Positions 36,505 to 45,259 of a DNA stretch of 64,000 nucleotides are shown one piece after another; the stretch's first letter is position 1; each line of letters opens with the position of its first letter. The position numbers and the translations under genes are program-made. Source of the stretch: Sphingobacterium sp. CZ-UAM (GTDB lineage: Bacteria > Bacteroidota > Bacteroidia > Sphingobacteriales > Sphingobacteriaceae); NCBI RefSeq assembly GCF_002000245.1, contig NZ_MTCM01000007.1:124001-188000 (forward strand). The letters are read 5' to 3'. Under the pieces are notes generated by a model that searched no databases, was not told the origin of the DNA, and was given only the letters and a program-made list of their open reading frames with translations.

Positions 36505-37788
36505 TTAAAACTTCCTGAAATCCCATTCACCACGATAAGGGCGGCTACGCAGGAGATTGGCATACTCATTATCAAATTCTTCTTTTTTAGGATCCCATTT
36601 CAGATCTTTCTGGAGCTCATAAGCGATATTGACCGCATTGCAGACCGTACTTGTCCGATGACCAATTTCCACATCACAGATTGGTTTGCTTCTTTTCTTA
36701 ATGGCATCCACAAAATCCTGGTAATGGTTGTCACTATAATAAAGACGTCGATCAGAAGCAGACAATTTCATATTAGCAAGATTTTCGGGACTGGAACGTA
36801 TAAATTCGCGGCTCACTTCGATCTTCCCCTTTTCACCTATAAACTGAATCGCATTGTGTACACCCCAGGCGACATGATTGACTTTCACCCCATTGGCATA
36901 AATAAACGAGAGCCCGCTACTGCTGTTGGCTTGTTTGGGCGGTAGAAATTGCGTCGGCCCTGAATTATCCATGCCCAATGCCCACTGTACAATATCAAAC
37001 ATATGTGCACCCCAATCGGTGATATATCCCCCTCCAAAATCACGGTAGCCACGCCACCAGGCCCATTTATCATCTTCGATAGGCGGGCTCAAAATTGGAT
37101 TATACCCGCGGTAAGGTGAAGGCCCCACCCACATATCCCAATCCAGATAATCCGGTGCCGGCATGGAAGGCAAGTCACATTGTTTGACGGGTTCACCGAC
37201 AGAAACATTAATTTCTTTTATTTTTCCAATATAACCATTCGAAACCAATTCCGCTGCCTGTCTAAAATTGTACGATGAACGTTGCATGCTCCCCGTTTGG
37301 AATACCCTTTTGAACTTACGTGTCGCATCCACCATGGCACGTCCTTCGGCGATGGTGAGCGCCAGTGGTTTTTCACAGTAAATATCCTTTCCGGCTTTAG
37401 CAGCATCCACAGCAATCTGGGCATGCCAATGATCTGGTGTCGCGATCACCACCGCATCAATATCTTTCCGCTCCAATAGCTCACGGTAATGCCTATAACC
37501 CGTCACCGTACTTTGCGTCTTTCCAAGTTCCAGCTGCTTTTTTGTTGTACCCACAATAAATGCCTGCAATTTTTTACGGTCTACATCGCAGGCTGCCAAA
37601 CTAGCGATTTCCTTGCAACGGTTGAGCCCGTTCATGAGGGTATAGGATTGTTTTCCGACACCAATAAACCCCAGATTAATGCGGTCACTTGGTGCTAAAA
37701 ATCCATTTCCCCCCAACACAGCGCGCGGAACAATGGTAAACGCCAGTGAGGAAAGTACACCCTTGGCTATAAATTCTCTTCTTTTCAT
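36505..37788 (-). CDS. Gfo/Idh/MocA-family oxidoreductase with Tat signal
   Basis: 427 residues. The N-terminus KRREFIAKG followed by a hydrophobic stretch is a twin-arginine signal, so the protein should be folded with its cofactor and exported to the periplasm. The nucleotide-binding fold starts at INLGFIGVGKQS, and the family lysine is Lys140 in EKPLAL. A conserved HIS-rich region follows (TPDHWHAQIA). These enzymes oxidise or epimerise sugars with bound NAD(P). Some exported relatives (GH109) use the same chemistry as glycosidases, but nothing here proves that. It is the last gene of the fucosidase/GH88 operon and may process a released sugar or uronic acid. Confidence 0.85.
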   Translation of the reverse strand: MKRREFIAKGVLSSLAFTIVPRAVLGGNGFLAPSDRINLGFIGVGKQSYTLMNGLNRCKEIASLAACDVDRKKLQAFIVGTTKKQLELGKTQSTVTGYRHYRELLERKDIDAVVIATPDHWHAQIAVDAAKAGKDIYCEKPLALTIAEGRAMVDATRKFKRVFQTGSMQRSSYNFRQAAELVSNGYIGKIKEINVSVGEPVKQCDLPSMPAPDYLDWDMWVGPSPYRGYNPILSPPIEDDKWAWWRGYRDFGGGYITDWGAHMFDIVQWALGMDNSGPTQFLPPKQANSSSGLSFIYANGVKVNHVAWGVHNAIQFIGEKGKIEVSREFIRSSPENLANMKLSASDRRLYYSDNHYQDFVDAIKKRSKPICDVEIGHRTSTVCNAVNIAYELQKDLKWDPKKEEFDNEYANLLRSRPYRGEWDFRKF

Positions 37789-37801
37789 GTCTTAAACTTT
37801 T

Positions 37802-37866
37802 GGATAAACCTTATCCCTATTTAAAATTCATTCAGCAGAGTCAGCTGGCGATGATTTTAAATAGGG
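37802..37866 (-). other. Two overlapping hairpins between the GH29 and oxidoreductase genes
   Basis: A perfect 13-base inverted repeat, ccctatttaaaat (37815-37827) and attttaaataggg (37854-37866), has a 26-base loop. A second hairpin, ggataa (37802-37807) and ttatcc (37811-37816), shares two bases with it, so the two are partly exclusive. The smaller one ends 13 bases before the oxidoreductase ATG. This could tune expression of the last gene. Confidence 0.5.
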
Positions 37867-37915
37867 CGGTCCATCAGGTGATTTATAAATTTTGTTTAGG
37901 TTTTCCTATCCGGAT

Positions 37916-39754
37916 TTATTCTTTTATCGGAATCAGGGTAATGGATGCAATTTCTGGCAGCGCGTCGCCTTTGATTTCTGTTGCCTGTAAATTCATCCGT
38001 GTACTCGGCTCGCCTATTACCTGTTGCGACACCTCGAGTGTTCCCAATTCAGCGTCTTTAAAGCCGCTTCCGTTTTCAACGCCAAAAACAAATGGGAACT
38101 TCTGACCAAGTGCCGAAAGCAGTAATGTGCCTGTATGTTTAGCATTTGGCAGGTAATTGATCAATACACGGTATTTGCCCGGTTTTTGGATTTTGATATC
38201 CCAATAGATCCGGTCATTAGGATCTTTCCATTGCCCTAAAGCATTTGGACGATTGGGATCATGGGTATTGGCACCGATAATCTTCAGTCCTTTGGCCTCT
38301 TGCAGGTTCGCATTATTGGCATTCATAATAATGCGTCCATCGGCTTGGGTCTGTGTCAGGTTTTGTTCCACTAGCGGTTTACCCTGGATCTCGACCACGA
38401 TCACCTTGGGGCCACTTTCAATAGTAAATGCATCCACCGGAATCTGGGGCTTTCCAGCCTTTGTCTCCACTTTCAGCCTGGTCTTGGGAGCAGCCAATCC
38501 GTAGGCTGCTAGGACCTTATTTTTAATGGGCAGATCAATGCTTCCGCCTGCTGGCCGATCAAATACATGCAAGTATAATTTACCTTCCTTTTGCGTACAA
38601 TACCCCCAGTCCAAAGCTTGAAATGGGCTTGCTGTTGTCCCATAAATGGCCTCGCTATTGACCTGCATCCAATCCCCGATACGCTCCATTATCTCCACGG
38701 CCGGCGCAGGAATAGCCCCATCTCCATCAGGCCCCACATTTAACAGGAAATTCCCTCCCTTGCTGACCGTTTCCACAAACAATTGCATGATTTTAGGGAA
38801 ACTTTTCCAATTTTGATCGTGCGCACTGTAACCGTAACTTTCGTTCATGGTATGGCTGACCTCCCAATCCATCCCCGGAAGCCCTGTTGGTGGAATGTAT
38901 TTTTCAGGTGTTCCGATATCGCCGTTTTTATTTTCCAGCCCCTCCCAAAACCGATTGTTGATAATGATATTCGGCTGCCATTTGATCAAATCTGTCAATA
39001 TACGTTTTGTTCCCCATGCCTCACCTTGGTGCTGTTTGCTGCTAAAGTCAGGCCACAGCATATCCAGTGGACCGTAATTCTGCGCAAGTTCCTTAATCTG
39101 TCCATAGAGATATTCCTTATAGCGGTTATGGTCAGGCTTGTGGTTATCGGGATTCGGATTTAAATTAAAAGCTTCATAGGAATCTGGATGCTGCCAGTCG
39201 AGCAATGAATAATAAGCACCTACTTTCAATCCTTCCTGACGAAATGCACTCATGATTTCTTTATATAAATCCCGGCCTTTTGGCGATAAGTTTGCACTGC
39301 CAGTAATGTCATTCTTTACAGCGTATGGCTGCTGGCTATTAAATAGGCTAAAACCTTCATGATGTCTGGACGTCAAGACCATATATTTCATTCCAGCTTT
39401 TTTGGCCAGACGTGCCCAGGCTTTGGGTTCAAATGAACGCAAGGTAAATTTTGGTTTCAGCACCGCTGCATACTGCTTGCTGGGGATTTTACCCCAGGTC
39501 TGGATCCATTCGGCATAGTGCTGTGGATATTGTTTTCCTTCAAAACTTCCACCAGCCGCACTGTACAATCCCCAGTGGATAAAAAGGCCAAAACGTGCTT
39601 CTCTAAACCATTCCATCCGTTTGTCCTGGCTTTCGGTCCATCCGGGCACCCCCTCATAGGGCTGTGATTTTGTCTGGGCAAATGATCCCTCGGTCATGCA
39701 CAGCAGCATTCCCAGTGCCGCTGCACATTTCCATTTTAAAAAGTTAATTTTCAT
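37916..39754 (-). CDS. GH29 alpha-L-fucosidase
   Basis: 612 residues. Signal peptide 1-26 (ending GSFAQ). The GH29 barrel starts at REARFGLFIHWGLYSAAGG and includes KYMVLTSRHHEGFSLF. The nucleophile should be Asp236 in DMLWPDFSS. GNFLLNVGPDGDG and WMQVNSEAIYG close the catalytic domain. Residues about 480-612 form an extra beta-sandwich, probably carbohydrate-binding (IYWDIKIQKPGKYRVLINY). It should release terminal alpha-L-fucose in the periplasm. It is one of two GH29 domains in this operon, and the different nucleophile surroundings suggest different linkages. It lies 25 bases after the SGNH hydrolase. Confidence 0.92.
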   Translation of the reverse strand: MKINFLKWKCAAALGMLLCMTEGSFAQTKSQPYEGVPGWTESQDKRMEWFREARFGLFIHWGLYSAAGGSFEGKQYPQHYAEWIQTWGKIPSKQYAAVLKPKFTLRSFEPKAWARLAKKAGMKYMVLTSRHHEGFSLFNSQQPYAVKNDITGSANLSPKGRDLYKEIMSAFRQEGLKVGAYYSLLDWQHPDSYEAFNLNPNPDNHKPDHNRYKEYLYGQIKELAQNYGPLDMLWPDFSSKQHQGEAWGTKRILTDLIKWQPNIIINNRFWEGLENKNGDIGTPEKYIPPTGLPGMDWEVSHTMNESYGYSAHDQNWKSFPKIMQLFVETVSKGGNFLLNVGPDGDGAIPAPAVEIMERIGDWMQVNSEAIYGTTASPFQALDWGYCTQKEGKLYLHVFDRPAGGSIDLPIKNKVLAAYGLAAPKTRLKVETKAGKPQIPVDAFTIESGPKVIVVEIQGKPLVEQNLTQTQADGRIIMNANNANLQEAKGLKIIGANTHDPNRPNALGQWKDPNDRIYWDIKIQKPGKYRVLINYLPNAKHTGTLLLSALGQKFPFVFGVENGSGFKDAELGTLEVSQQVIGEPSTRMNLQATEIKGDALPEIASITLIPIKE

Positions 39755-39779
39755 TCTTATTCAGTTTATACATAAAAGT

Positions 39780-40742
39780 TCAGTTGAGATCGGAGCATAA
39801 TGCTGCAATTTCCAGTTGCAGCTGTTGATAGATCCGTTGCGCTTCTGCTATAGGGCGACCTTTAACCATACCAGGGCGTTTGTGTCCGATATGAGTCAGC
39901 CAGGCATCTTTCATGATCGTCTGCCTTTTGAGCACCAAAGGATATATTTTTTGGAGTTTTGGCAGGCTTTTCAGCTCCTGCTCCCAAGTAGGTGCAAGTG
40001 CTGTTCCGGGCAACAGATGTGCAATAATTGTTTTGGCCATCAGCCAATGTCCCAAGGTTTCCGGATGAATACCATCGGATGCTAATTTAAATGTGCTATC
40101 CAATTTTAGCTGTTCTTCTAGATAAGCTTTCATCGGAAAATGTAGGTCGACTACTTCCCACTGCTCCTTAGCCGCTTTTGTCTGTAACCAAGAGGCGTAG
40201 CTATCCAAGACTTGGTTATAACCTTGAAGGCGTAACTTTGGATCATCATGTACAGGTGGAGTCAGCCAAATGATACGTTTCACACCTGCATGTTGTAATC
40301 GGTCATGCAAGCGCATTATACCAGCTTGATAAACTTCAAATCGGCTGCTATCAAAAGGGAGGTAAATACCATCATTCATCCCATAACACACAAACACCAA
40401 TCGAGGCTTAACCTTGTCCAGTAGGGTATCCAGGCGATCGAAAAGGCATGGGCGGGGAAACTTTCCATTGGCATGATTTGGTTCACTTAATCCGGATACC
40501 GTTTCACTGGGCAATCCCAGGTTGATAAACTGGCTTTTACTTTGGTCTTGCGCCATCAGCAACAAGCTTTCGGTCATCGCTACATATTGGCCCGCGTAAG
40601 TGATACTATTTCCCAAAAAAATTACCGGTCCGGCATCGCTTCCTATCGGCTCGACGACATTCGTTTGTCCATGCAGCGGAATATTCCCTATACTTAGGCA
40701 ACAGAGGAAAAGGAAGCAAATTAGTTTTATTCGGTTTAACAT
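39780..40742 (-). CDS. SGNH/GDSL-family hydrolase (probable carbohydrate esterase)
   Basis: 320 residues, signal peptide about 1-26. Block I is VIFLGNSITYAG with nucleophile Ser46, block III is YGMNDGIY, and block V is ASDGIHPETLGH with Asp223 and His226. All four SGNH positions are present. Such enzymes in glycan loci usually remove acetyl groups from sugars, which would give the two fucosidases and the GH88 domain access. It lies between the fusion enzyme (15 bases) and the second GH29. The exact ester is not predictable. Confidence 0.88.
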   Translation of the reverse strand: MLNRIKLICFLFLCCLSIGNIPLHGQTNVVEPIGSDAGPVIFLGNSITYAGQYVAMTESLLLMAQDQSKSQFINLGLPSETVSGLSEPNHANGKFPRPCLFDRLDTLLDKVKPRLVFVCYGMNDGIYLPFDSSRFEVYQAGIMRLHDRLQHAGVKRIIWLTPPVHDDPKLRLQGYNQVLDSYASWLQTKAAKEQWEVVDLHFPMKAYLEEQLKLDSTFKLASDGIHPETLGHWLMAKTIIAHLLPGTALAPTWEQELKSLPKLQKIYPLVLKRQTIMKDAWLTHIGHKRPGMVKGRPIAEAQRIYQQLQLEIAALCSDLN

Positions 40743-40757
40743 GCGTTTATTCAGGTT

Positions 40758-43409
40758 TTATATTGATTTTTCAATCCTAATTTTAAGTGCATATCCCAAC
40801 GTGTTTTGTGACATGCCCTTTGGAAGTTGCAGATGCAGACCTTCCTGATCTTGTTGAAAAACTACATTGCCGCCGCCAAGAACTTCCACGGAGCGCACCC
40901 GAGCGGTATGTTGGTTGAGGCTGCGCAAGCTGACTTTACCATCAGCCGGAGCTACCATTGCCAGCGCATAAAGGGCATCCTGTTTTTGGGTAAACCAAAA
41001 ATCAGACGCTGTAAAATTGGCTTTAAAACCTTCCTTTTCCCGCTGTTCGGTGTCTGTAATCTGGATTACTGTAGGTCCTTCGTGCTGTACTATCCAGGGC
41101 TTGCTGCCGTATATCGCTTCGCCGTTGGTCTTGAGCCAGTCCCCTAATATACTAAGATTTTGTTTAACCTGTTCGGCAAGTTGCCCCTGGGCATCGGGTC
41201 CAATATTGAGCATGTAATTGCCTCCTTTGCTGCAGATTTCCAAGAGCCAATACCGCAATTCGTCGATGGATTTCCAATCCTGATCGTAAGATTTATAGCC
41301 CCAGGAATGATTAAATGTACCGATCGCTTCCCAGGGCTTGTCAAAACGTTCATTGGCCGCCGGAATACGGTTGTCACCCGGGATATCATAATCGCCCATG
41401 CCATTGCCGATACGCTCGGATACAATAACTTCCGGATTAAGATCATACACGGTCTTGTAAAAACGGAAGCTCTGCTGTGGGGTCATCAATCCCGGCATAT
41501 CAAACCAGATATATTTTAACTTTTTATAGCGTTGCAGCAGTTCCACTACCTGTGGAATTGCTTTTTCCTGGAGGTAAGCGGCAAAGGAATTTGGACTAGG
41601 GTCCCAACGGTTGGCCCCAAAGGCATCCGTCTTTCTATTCAGCTGGGCATCATGTGCTTTGGTCAGAGCATACTGCGCATCGCTGCCATCTTTCCAGTCA
41701 ATGTTATGGGAATAATATAATCCAAAGTCGAGTCCCTGACGCAGACAAGCATCATACAGTTCCTGAATCACATCTCTTTTTAAGGGTGTCGCCTGCACGA
41801 TGTTAAAAGCACTGACCTTAGAGTCATACATGGCAAAACCATCATGGTGCTTGCTGGTCACGACCAGGTATTTCATACCGGCCTGTTTAGCCAGTCTCAC
41901 AATTTCATCGGCATCAAAGGCGGCCGGATTAAATTGCCTGGCCAAATTTTCGTAGCTAGACCGAGGGATTTTAGCCACGAGCTGGATCCACTCCGCTACT
42001 CCCGGACTCCCCATGGCTTCAATTTTCTGTCCATTCCAGATTCCGCCAGGGATGGCATAAAGTCCCCAATGGATAAACATGCCAAATTTCTGCTTTTGAA
42101 AATCAGCGCAGGCGGCAGCTTTCTTCGCATGCATTGCTTTCCATTCCCGCATGATTTTCTGCTCTGATTCGTTGACCAATTTATTCCAGCGCAACAAGGC
42201 TTCCAGATAATAATAATCCGCATAAATTAGGGGCACATCGATTTCACCTTTATGCGGAATACTTCCCACATTATGCTTTAAAAGAAGATAACCATTTTCA
42301 CCTACCTTGCTGGAGTAATGCTCGGATGCCAGCGACTCAAGAATGGTCTGAGCAAGCTGTGAATAAGCCTGCTGCTGTTGGGGCTGTACATATCCCACGA
42401 GCTCAAGCAATGCTGAGGCTGTTACCGCGGCTGCCGAAGCATCACGTGGTACCGATGCAAAATCGGTCTTGCGATAGTCCCAGTTTGGCACAAATCCGGG
42501 TTGGTCAACGTCAAAATCCCATAGTGGAACCTTATCGTTAGGAAGCCGCGGGTGTTTGCTGTAAAAATCTGCCATTTTTATAGCGGCCTGCAGATATTTC
42601 GGGTCCCTGGTTTCACGGTACATCACCGTAAAACCATAGAGTCCCCAGGCCTGACCCCTAGCCCAGGCCGAGTTGTCGGAAAAGCCTTGCGCCGTTTCCC
42701 TGCTCAGAACCTGGCCAGTCTCAGGATCATAGTTGACCACATGATAGGAACTAAAATCCGGGCGGTACTGATTTTTCAAAGTGGTCTCGGCATGCCGGAC
42801 AGCGACCTCCCGATAGACAGGATTACCAGAAAGCTTTGAGGCCAGGAAAAGCAGTTCCAGATTCATCATATTATCAATAATGACCGGAAAGCTGTAGTTA
42901 TGCACGCCATCCCAAGAGGCAAAACTATTCCAGGATTTGATCGCACCGACCTTTGGATTGAACCGTGTGAGCAAGGACTTTGCGCTCTGAATCAGAATGG
43001 CTTTAAAAGTGGTATCTCCGGTCAGGCGATAGGCATTACCATAACTACAGTTCATGACAAAACCGATATCATGGTGATTGGTATTGAACTGGTTCTCACG
43101 CAGGGAGTTGGTCCATTTAAGTGCTGCATCACGCCATTTATCTTTAGCAGTATATTCAAAAACATACCAAAGGCATCCCGGCCAGAAACCTCCGGTCCAA
43201 TCGCTGATGCTTGTAAACGATGTTTTTCCATTCGGATCAGCCGAACGTGGGTACAAGCTGAGATCTTTATGTTCATTAAAAAGCAAATCATACTGTTTTT
43301 CCGCAAGCTGAAAGCCTTTTTTCACCAGTGCACTGCTATCAGTGCCTGTCGCCGCTGAGCAGAAAAAAGGTACTATAAGAAACAGCAACAGATAAGGTAT
43401 TCGTATCAT
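40758..43409 (-). CDS. Fusion enzyme: GH88 unsaturated glucuronyl hydrolase plus GH29 alpha-L-fucosidase
   Basis: 883 residues in one uninterrupted frame. Signal peptide about 1-20. Residues about 25-405 are GH88: ISDWTGGFWPGCLWY, HHDIGFVMNCSYGNAY with Asp114, and PVIIDNMMNLELL with Asp179. The two Asp fit the catalytic pair of unsaturated glucuronyl hydrolase in spacing. Residues about 420-790 are GH29: KFGMFIHWGLYAIPGG, VVTSKHHDGFAMYD, nucleophile Asp637 in YIWFDMPGL, and GGNYMLNIGPDAQG. A C-terminal beta domain follows. GH88 removes the 4,5-unsaturated uronic acid left by a polysaccharide lyase; GH29 removes fucose. The fusion implies a substrate where both lie close together. No lyase is encoded in this window. 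Confidence 0.9.
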   Translation of the reverse strand: MIRIPYLLLFLIVPFFCSAATGTDSSALVKKGFQLAEKQYDLLFNEHKDLSLYPRSADPNGKTSFTSISDWTGGFWPGCLWYVFEYTAKDKWRDAALKWTNSLRENQFNTNHHDIGFVMNCSYGNAYRLTGDTTFKAILIQSAKSLLTRFNPKVGAIKSWNSFASWDGVHNYSFPVIIDNMMNLELLFLASKLSGNPVYREVAVRHAETTLKNQYRPDFSSYHVVNYDPETGQVLSRETAQGFSDNSAWARGQAWGLYGFTVMYRETRDPKYLQAAIKMADFYSKHPRLPNDKVPLWDFDVDQPGFVPNWDYRKTDFASVPRDASAAAVTASALLELVGYVQPQQQQAYSQLAQTILESLASEHYSSKVGENGYLLLKHNVGSIPHKGEIDVPLIYADYYYLEALLRWNKLVNESEQKIMREWKAMHAKKAAACADFQKQKFGMFIHWGLYAIPGGIWNGQKIEAMGSPGVAEWIQLVAKIPRSSYENLARQFNPAAFDADEIVRLAKQAGMKYLVVTSKHHDGFAMYDSKVSAFNIVQATPLKRDVIQELYDACLRQGLDFGLYYSHNIDWKDGSDAQYALTKAHDAQLNRKTDAFGANRWDPSPNSFAAYLQEKAIPQVVELLQRYKKLKYIWFDMPGLMTPQQSFRFYKTVYDLNPEVIVSERIGNGMGDYDIPGDNRIPAANERFDKPWEAIGTFNHSWGYKSYDQDWKSIDELRYWLLEICSKGGNYMLNIGPDAQGQLAEQVKQNLSILGDWLKTNGEAIYGSKPWIVQHEGPTVIQITDTEQREKEGFKANFTASDFWFTQKQDALYALAMVAPADGKVSLRSLNQHTARVRSVEVLGGGNVVFQQDQEGLHLQLPKGMSQNTLGYALKIRIEKSI

Positions 43410-43428
43410 ATAATGTTAGGTTTGTCTG

Positions 43429-43479
43429 ATCAGAAGCCAAAGATCATCCACACGATATGGGATCGCTTTGACTTCTGAT
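43429..43479 (-). other. Hairpin between SusD and the fusion enzyme gene
   Basis: atcagaag-c-caaag (43429-43442) pairs with ctttg-a-cttctgat (43466-43479), 13 of 14 positions, with a loop of 23. No T-run follows on the minus strand. It probably sets relative expression of the binding proteins and the enzymes. Confidence 0.45.
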
Positions 43480-43490
43480 AATCTGTAAAA

Positions 43491-45248
43491 CTAATCTACC
43501 CAACCCGGATTTTGGGTAAGGTTGACATTCATTTGTCTTTCTGATGTCGGGATCGGCCATACATCGAGGAAGTCACCTTTATAACTGTAATTGCTCACAT
43601 TTGTTCCCCACACCTGTTTTCGGCCATTGCCCGGTTGAAATACTTTTTCTTTCCAGGTGCCCCAGCGCAGTTCGTCAAAATAATTGATGCCTTCATTGGG
43701 AAATTCCACCCGGCGTTCATTTTGGATGCGACGGCGTAAATCCTCTTTGCCGGCCACCGCAGTTGCGGCATTGGAATTGAGCAGTGCCACGCCTGCGCGC
43801 TGGCGGACTTCATTGACCTTGGCAAGGGCTGCATTGAGCTGACCATCTTCATTCAGGGCCTCAGCCCACATCAGCAATATATCGGCATACCGGAATATCG
43901 GGAAATCGATGGGACCATAATTACGGTCTATCAATTCATTGGTTCCTTCGGCCACAAACTTACGGTAGAAGTAAAAGAAATTGATCTGCGTATCGCTTTG
44001 GATATCCCCATCCACCTGAGCCTGTCCACGGAAGGGCCAGCGCATCACCTGAGTGCTCTCCACATTTGTAAAGTTGTATGCACCCCGAAAAGTAGCATAA
44101 GGTGTCACAATATTGGCCTGCAGGCGTGGGTCTCTATTTTCGTACGCTTTCTTAATTCGTTCTTCATTGCCCTGCGGCAGGTATAAGCTCATCTTAGCGC
44201 CCCGCTGAGCCGCTGCAGCCTGTTCTGCTGCTGTCAGATTATTGCGCAGAAAAAATACCTCACGCTCATTCTCTTTTAAACTTGAATAACCCGGAATGAC
44301 TTTATCCCATTCAAACTTCGAACCGTCCTTGTTTTCGTATAGATCAACGAGATGTGGGGAGGGCATATAATAGTTCCAGCCACGCGAGTAGACCGACGGC
44401 CAACCGCAGAACAGCTGCATATTATTACCATAACCGGATTCACCCCTATGCTGAATGGAAAAGATCATTTCTGGACATTGTTCATTTGCCTCTTTAAACA
44501 GGGCTTTATAATCTCCGAAAAGGCTGTGTCCGGCATCTTTTACTTTCTGAAAGTCTGCAGTAGCCTTTGCCCATTCCTTACGGTAAAGAAATACTTTACC
44601 ACGCAGGGCATAGGCCGCGGCTTTCGTTGCGTGCCCATAATTCGCATTGCCCGCAGGATAGCGATCTGGAAAATTGGGTTCAGCGATACAGTCATTGAGA
44701 TCTTTCAGGATCTGATCCCAGACTTCAGCCTCCGAATTACGTGCCTTGATGGCTTCGCTTGCTGTAAATGGTTCAAGGTAAATTGGTACGCCTTTGTACA
44801 ATTGATTGAGCCTGAAGTAAAAGTAGGCGCGCAAAAATTTCGCCTCCGCTAAGTATCTGGCTTTCTTTTCTGCTGTTGAAGGTGACTTGAGCGGTATATT
44901 TTTCAAGGCGTCGTTGGCCCGCTGGATTCCTTCGTACTGGATCTGCCACACTTTTAAAAATAAAGGATCACCAGCAGTGATGGTTCCCGTTAGTAGCGGT
45001 TCGTCAAAACGTCCCTGTCCGGTAAACGAAAAACGGTCAAACTGGTACAGCTCATAGGGTGAAATCAAACCGCTATGCCCCATGAGTAGTCTGAAGGAAC
45101 CATATATCCCAGCTACCCCCAGGTCAGTCAGATTATCCGTTGTCCACATCGTTGCCGTGGATACGGATGAATAGGGTGAAGTATCCAACAGATCCCGCTT
45201 ACATCCAAGTAATCCCGAGATCAATAAAATCGCTATAATTTTTTTCAT
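43491..45248 (-). CDS. SusD/RagB-family outer-membrane lipoprotein (locus 4)
   Basis: 585 residues. The signal ends in SGLLGC, so Cys16 is lipidated. SusD motifs: YLAEAKFLRAYFYFRLNQLY near the N-terminal third, then FPIFRYADILLMWAEALNEDG, VNEVRQRAGVALL and ERRVEFPNEGINYFDELRWG. The tail VNLTQNPGWVD is typical. It lies 11 bases after its SusC and should bind the fucose- and uronate-containing glycan of this locus. Confidence 0.93.
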   Translation of the reverse strand: MKKIIAILLISGLLGCKRDLLDTSPYSSVSTATMWTTDNLTDLGVAGIYGSFRLLMGHSGLISPYELYQFDRFSFTGQGRFDEPLLTGTITAGDPLFLKVWQIQYEGIQRANDALKNIPLKSPSTAEKKARYLAEAKFLRAYFYFRLNQLYKGVPIYLEPFTASEAIKARNSEAEVWDQILKDLNDCIAEPNFPDRYPAGNANYGHATKAAAYALRGKVFLYRKEWAKATADFQKVKDAGHSLFGDYKALFKEANEQCPEMIFSIQHRGESGYGNNMQLFCGWPSVYSRGWNYYMPSPHLVDLYENKDGSKFEWDKVIPGYSSLKENEREVFFLRNNLTAAEQAAAAQRGAKMSLYLPQGNEERIKKAYENRDPRLQANIVTPYATFRGAYNFTNVESTQVMRWPFRGQAQVDGDIQSDTQINFFYFYRKFVAEGTNELIDRNYGPIDFPIFRYADILLMWAEALNEDGQLNAALAKVNEVRQRAGVALLNSNAATAVAGKEDLRRRIQNERRVEFPNEGINYFDELRWGTWKEKVFQPGNGRKQVWGTNVSNYSYKGDFLDVWPIPTSERQMNVNLTQNPGWVD

Positions 45249-45259
45249 GTTCGTTCAAA

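Noticed and set aside
36433..36945. A 170-residue plus-strand frame starting in the terminator region and overlapping the oxidoreductase gene
   Set aside because: It begins inside the intrinsic terminator of locus 4 and runs antisense to a convincing gene.
36505..37788. GH109 glycosidase in place of a sugar oxidoreductase
   Set aside because: The Tat signal and fold fit both, but I see no feature that separates GH109 from the wider Gfo/Idh/MocA family, so only the family is called.
40758..43409. Two separate genes joined by an error (GH88 and GH29)
   Set aside because: The frame is continuous, the linker reads as normal protein, and no start or ribosome site is evident at the junction. Error is still possible and is listed as a refutation.
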